Shown in pieces: positions 59,061 to 64,000 of a stretch of 64,000 nt of DNA. The DNA lies in contig NC_041021.1 of assembly GCF_004193775.1 (NCBI RefSeq), forward strand, positions 6,619,001 through 6,683,000, written 5' to 3'. The position numbers were made by a program, and so were the translations under genes. Source of the DNA: Glycine soja. Its lineage: Eukaryota > Streptophyta > Magnoliopsida > Fabales > Fabaceae. Each line of letters begins with the position of its first letter. Positions within the stretch are counted from its first letter, which is position 1. The notes below the pieces were generated by a model. That model was not told the DNA's origin. It ran no database searches and saw only the letters and a list, made by a program, of their open reading frames with translations.

Positions 59061-59759
59061 TAAATCTTATTAAAACAATGGAACATGGGTTCTGGACTTC
59101 TGGTTCTACAGCTAGAAAGGAGAAAAGGTAGTATCAAGAAAAAAAGAACCTAATACCCCAATTTCAAACAGAAGGTAGATTTTAAATTACATTATTACAA
59201 AACTTGTTTATCACCTATTGACTTACATTTAAATGTTTTCACACATTGACTTCTAATATAAAACAGGTAAAACCTTCTTACATAAAACTCGTAGATATAT
59301 TCAACACAAGTTTGAGAAGATTTGTAAGCTTATTCCTCTCCCCCCTGTATACATGTCCTGATCTCCTTAAGGTTGTTCTGATCAAGTAAGTTGTCAACGA
59401 TGTAATATTTTATAAAAGCCCAAAATGAATTAAAGAGCATTTATAGCAATAGTGAAGGCAAGCAAAAGCAAGTGCAAAAAAGGGAGGTAGATAAAAGCAT
59501 TTATACCACATTAGCAAAAGCAAATGCAGGTGGGAATGCGCAAGAAAACATCAAAATCATTCCAAACTACAATGCCAATTCTAAGAAATCTGCAAAACAG
59601 GATAGGACTATGTCAGTCTTGGGACACTTCTCGAACATGATGAGAAATCAAGCCTTTTTAGTTTAGAATACCACACACACATGTATATCTAAATCCAACT
59701 ACTTATATTCCATATGTTCAAGAATTAATTAAAAATCATATACAATTTAAAAGTATAAT

Positions 59760-59866
59760 GAATTTGGAAGTACCATCAAATAGCACATCTTCAATCTCTT
59801 CACCAATGCTAGCAGAGTAAGAGGGCTTCAGGTATTCTTTCTCTACTCTAGAAATAAACTGGAACT
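59760..59866 (-). pseudogene. Exon-like fragment at the gypsy insertion point, unidentified
   Basis: The minus strand reads FQFISRVEKEYLKPSYSASI then GEEIEDVLFDGTSK without a stop, directly next to the LTR at 59867. It looks like a genuine coding exon cut by the LTR insertion. The family was not recognised. Confidence 0.35.
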
Positions 59867-60733
59867 TGATGTAAGCTCCATTGGAGCTTGTAGGCCTAGG
59901 ATTTTCTTCATCAATGAATTCCTTTGCTTCTTGGAAAATGAATGGCAGCGAAATGGAGAAGGAAGAGAGAGAGGAGACGCCACTTCAAGGAGAAGATGAG
60001 TCTAGAAGAAGCTCACCACCATAGGAGGCCATAGATAAGAGCTTGGAGGAAGAAGGAGATGAATGAAGGGAAAGGGAGAGAAGAGCACGAAATTTTGTGC
60101 TCTAAAAGAGCTCTGAAATCTGAAGTTTAATATTCAAATGATCAAAGTTGAAAAAAATGCACACACATGACCTCTATTTATAGCCTAAGTGTCACACAAA
60201 ATTGGAGGAAAATTTGAATTTCAATTCAAATTTTACTTGAATTTGAAATTGAATTTGTGAAGCCAAACTTTGGAGCCAAAATTTCACTAATTATGATTAG
60301 TGAATTTTAGTTATGGTTCATCCCACTAATCCAAGATCAATTCCAAGATTCTTCACTAAGTGTGCTTAGGTGTCATGAGGCATGTAAAGCATGAAGGACA
60401 TGCACAAAGTGTGACTATATGATGTGACAATGGGGTGTAGTAAGCAAATGCTCACCTCCCCCTCTAAAATTTAATTGGATTAGGCTTCTACCAATTCAAT
60501 TAAATTTATTTCCCAACACACACATCAAATATTCACTTAGTGCATGTGAAATTACAAAACTACCCCTAATACAAAAACTTGTCTAGGTGCCCTAAAATAC
60601 AAGGGCTAAAAATCCTATATTTCTAGGGTACCCTACCTACATTATGGAGCCCTAAATACAAGGATCAAATATAATGACATCCTAGTCCAATATTTACAAA
60701 GATAATTGGACCCAACCTTGGCCCGTGGGCTCA
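59867..60733 (-). mobile_element. 3' LTR of the right-hand Ty3/gypsy element
   Basis: On the plus strand it starts TGATGTAAGCTCCATTGGAG. Its other end is at or just inside CCGTGGGCTCA (60733), where the pol frame ends in TGA. In element orientation it follows pol directly, so it is the 3' LTR. It contains a TATTTATAGCC word (60174) and AT-rich stretches. The 5' LTR lies beyond the window. Ends are approximate by up to about 20 bp because no purine tract is obvious before it. Confidence 0.6.
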
Positions 60734-63700
60734 GAAATCTACCCTGAGGTTCATGAGAACCTTAGGGCCTTCTTCAGCAGCTCTAGCCCAATCCTCTTGG
60801 AGCCTCTTGCTCATGGCTCTAGTGACTGGTCCCTTTCTAGGGAGGATTGCATCATCCCCTACCCCTTGAAGAGGATTTGACCTCAAATCTGTTAGTTCCT
60901 CCTCCTCAATATCAGCTTCACCTGCAAAAGGAATTAAATCAGAAATGTTAAAAGTGGTGCTGACTCCATACTCTTCTAGTAGGTCCAACCTATAGGCATT
61001 GTTATTGATCCTCTCCAAAACCTGAAAAGGTCCATCCCCTCTAGGGCTAAGCTTGGATTTCCTTTTAGTAGGGAATCTATCCTTCCTAAGATGGATCCAA
61101 ACCCAGTCACCCTCATTAAGAACTAGCTCTTTTCTTCCTCTATTGCCTTTAGTTGAATACATCTTTGTTTGGTTCTCTATTTGGTCCTTAACCCTCTCAT
61201 GCAACTTCTTTACAAACTTTGACATAGATTCCCCTTCTTTATGTATAAAAGAAGTGTCCAGTGGGAGGGGAATAAGGTCTAATGGTGTTAGGGGATTAAA
61301 CCCATAAACAACCTCAAAAGGGGACTGCTTGGTGGTTCTATGAACCCCCCTGTTGTAGGAAAATTCTACATGAGGAAGATACTCATCCCAAGACTTATGG
61401 TTGCCTTTTAGAAGAGCCCTTAAAAAGGGGGATAAAGACCTATTCACTACCTTTGTTTGCCCATCAGTTTGTGGATGACAAGTGGTAGAGAAAAGAAGTT
61501 TAGTTCCTAGCTTAGCCCATAAGGTTTTTCAGAAGTGGCTAAGGAACTTAGCATCTCTATCTGACACAATGGTCCTAGGCAAACCATGGAGTCTCACAAC
61601 TTCCCTGAAAAAGAGTTTTGAGATGTGGGAAGCATCATCCACCTTGTGGCATGGTATAAAGTATGCCATCTTGCTAAACCTATCCACCACCACAAAGATA
61701 GAGTCTACACCTCTTTGGGTTCTAGGAAGCCCAAGGACAAAGTCCATACTAATGTCTACCCAAGGTGCAGAGGGGATGGGTAAGGGTGTGTATAGCCCAT
61801 GAGGCATCACCCTAGACTAGGCTTGTAAACAAGCCACACACCTAGTGCAATGCTTATGGACATCTTTCTTCATATGGGGCCAATAAAAATTTTCTTTGAG
61901 TAAGACAAGGGTCTTGTCTATCCCAAAGTGGCCCATGAGCCCACCCTCATGGCTCTCTTTCACAAGTAATTTCCTAATGGATCCTTGGGGTATGCAAAGC
62001 TTTCCCACTTTGAACAAATACCCCTCAGCCAAATAGAATCCATCTTGGGCCTTTTTCCCACAACTGTCATAAATGGGAGAGAAATGTTCATCTAAAGCAT
62101 ACAAGTCCCTAATATTATCAAATCCTAAAATTTGAGCTCCTTGGGAGCAAAACAATGTGTGTCTCCTAGAGAGGGCATCAACTGCCACATTGGTTTTTCC
62201 CTTTTTGTATTTGATAACATATAGAAATTGCTCTAGGTACTCTACCCATTTTGCATGCCTCTTGTTTAACTTGCTTTGCCCTCTAATGTACTTAAGTGAT
62301 TGATGATCACTATGAATGACAAATTCCTTGGAAACAAGGTAATGTTCCCAAGTTTGGAGGGCTCTTATTAAGGCATAAAGCTCTTTATCATAGGTAGGGT
62401 AGTTGAGGGTGGCACTATGAAGTTTTTTACTAAAATAAGCAATAGGGTGCCCACCTTGCAATAATACAACTCCATCTCCCACTCCAGAGGCATCACATTC
62501 TAGCTCAAAAGTTTTAGAAAAGTCAGGAAGAGCTAGAATAGGTGCCTTAGTAAGTTTTTCTTTGAGCAAAGCAAAGGCTTGCTCTTGTTTTTCACCCCAA
62601 GTAAATGCCACATTCTTCTTCACCTGCTCATTGAGAGGTGATGCAATTGTAGAGAAATTAGAAATGAACCTTCTATAGAAGCTTGCTAACCCATGGAAGC
62701 TCCTAATATCTCCCACACTTTTTGGGGTGGGCCATTCTTGGATGGCCTTGATTTTCTCAGGGTCCACTTGGACCCCATTTCTTCCAACTACAAAACCTAA
62801 GAAAACTATATTATCTCCACAAAAGGTACACTTCTCTATATTTGCATAGAGGGTGTTTTTCCTAAGGACTGAAAGAACTTGCCTAAGATATCCTAAGTGA
62901 TCATCTAGGCTCCAACTATACACTAAAATATCATCAAAATAAACAACTATAAATCTACCTATGAAATCCATTAAGACATGATGCATAAGCCTCATAAAGG
63001 TGCTTGGTGCATTAGTGAGCCTAAAAGGCATCACTAGCCATTCATACAAACCAAACTTGGTCTTGAAAGCGATTTTCCACTCATCACCCTTTTTCATCCT
63101 GATTTGGTGATAACCACTTTTAAGATCAATTTTTGAAAAGATATTGGCACCATGCAACTCATCAAGCAAATCATCAAGTCTAGGAATGGGGTGCCTATAC
63201 TTTATAGTGATGTTTTTGATGGCCCTGCAATCTATACACATTCTCCACATACCATCCTTTTTGGGCACCAACAACACTGGCACAACACATGGGCTTAGGC
63301 TCTCTTGGACCCAGCCCTTCTCCAACAATTCTTTAACCTGAGACTCTATCTCCTTAGTCTCCTGAGGGTTAGTCCTATAGGCTGGCCTATTAGGAAGGCT
63401 TGCTCCTGGGACTAAATCTATTTGGTGTTCTATTCCCCTTAAAGGAGGTAGCCCAGGGGGTATCTCTTTGGGAAATATATCACCAAAATCATGTAAGAGT
63501 TCTTGGACCGTTGGGGGTAAGTTCTCAAATGTAGGAATTGTGGCAATGCTAAGGGAAGTTTCCCTTGATAGGAGAAGGTAGAAAGATTGTTTAAGAATGA
63601 GTGCTCTTTTAATATCACCTTTTGTTGTAAAATGATTTTCTTTCTTAACAATCTTCTTGGAGGAATCCTTTCCTTCTTTTTCCTCCCCCTTGGCCTTTGA

Positions 63701-64000
63701 AGACAAGGCCTTACTATCCTTCTTTTTCTTTTGTTTTTCTACTTTTTCTTCCTCATCCCTCTTATCTTTCATAGTAAGTTGATCTTAGGCCACCTGTGAA
63801 GGTGTTTGAGGATGCAACACAAATTTAGTGCCAAGATGGGTGAGGGTAATCTCATTAGTTAGGCCATTGTAAATGATCTTCCTATCAAATTGTTACGGCC
63901 TTCCTAAAAGAATATGTCCTGCTTCCATGGGAACTATATCACAATTAACTTCATCCTTATATGTCCCAATGGAGAAAGGTACCTTCACTTGTTGGTTAAC
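60731..64000 (-). pseudogene. Ty3/gypsy pol: protease, RT, RNase H, integrase (broken, partial)
   Basis: Minus strand, one frame with stops. At 64000-63773 the end of the protease region reads MEAGHILLGRP, then a stop. RT (63560-62560) has [40 protein letters not shown] and the YFDDILVYS catalytic motif. RNase H (62520-62160) has [20 protein letters not shown], then [11 protein letters not shown]. The integrase zinc finger (HEGG--GH...C--C) ends at 61820, then a stop at 61817. The integrase core has [14 protein letters not shown] and [13 protein letters not shown], then a stop at 61529, then TCHPQTDGQTKVVNRSL. The catalytic Glu of QTEVVNR is Lys. The C-terminus has FPTKRKSKLSPRGDGPFQVL and no obvious chromodomain. 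Two more stops lie near 63890 and 63786. It is a recently dead element. Confidence 0.9.

Larger units (their letters stand above)
34323..59866. mobile_element. CACTA transposon D, left end and body (outermost of the nest)
   Basis: The left end is CACTACTACAAAATCACC at 34323, followed by TTCTACATCGGTT units and their inverses to about 34770. Its own DNA is 34323-37354, then, after nested element E, 55656-59866, where a gypsy element interrupts it. It carries exon pieces of several host genes on the minus strand: MADS-box, MIRO, sulfate transporter and an ABCC transporter. No matching right end (CTAGTAGTG preceded by inverse repeats) is seen before 59866, so it should lie beyond the gypsy element or be lost. 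Assignment of 55656-59866 to D is inference from nesting and from shared strand and content. Confidence 0.5.

Overview
The window reads as nuclear DNA of a legume, most likely soybean (Glycine) or a close relative. It is AT-rich and intron-bearing. It carries AATCGATTA-studded LTRs, several CACTA (En/Spm) DNA transposon families with ACATCGGTT-type subterminal repeats, L1-type LINE pieces and Ty3/gypsy elements. The assignment rests on repeat style and on plant protein families; no search was run. There is no bacterial, viral or organellar signal.

Almost all of the window is nested transposon sequence. From left to right: (1) 1-7991 is a minus-strand Ty3/gypsy remnant (5' LTR at 7528-7991, gag at about 6622-7470). 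It is cut on its left by another LTR (ends at 1046). Its gag is split by a complete CACTA element (A, 1266-6621, TSD TTT) that carries pieces of three host genes: an LRR-malectin receptor kinase, importin alpha and a J-domain protein. (2) 7992-16430 is mostly AT-rich spacer. It holds one plausible small host gene (9444-9668, with ABRE/G-box and TATA), two microsatellites, a small CACTA (B, 13765-14811, TSD AGA) and a Tourist-like MITE. (3) 16465-29203 holds LINE fragments in a segmental duplication (17366-20250 and 25128-29203). Between the copies lies an AT-hook (AHL/PPC) gene whose start codon appears lost. A solo LTR (27409-28511, TSD ATAGC) sits in copy 2. (4) 29204-33795 is a decayed CACTA element (C) with a broken Ulp1-like protease.

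(5) 34323 to the right part of the window is a nest of CACTA elements. Element D begins at 34323 and carries MADS-box, MIRO, sulfate transporter and ABCC transporter pieces. Element E (37355-55655, TSD CGT) is inserted in D and carries MAU2/SCC4, RRM, CNGC and another gene piece. Element F (40759-53751) is inserted in E and carries both CACTA genes, a TNP2-type transposase and a TNPA/Ptta-type protein, each broken by a few nonsense codons. F in turn holds a 3 kb solo LTR (42912-45943). (6) 59867-64000 is the 3' part of a minus-strand Ty3/gypsy retrotransposon (LTR, integrase, RNase H, RT, protease). It has several stops and a Glu-to-Lys change at the predicted integrase catalytic site, and it runs off the right edge.

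The main interest is the density of gene capture. At least ten distinct host-gene pieces sit in three CACTA elements, several with introns retained at exact exon borders. Next to them is a source of CACTA transposase that is only lightly decayed.
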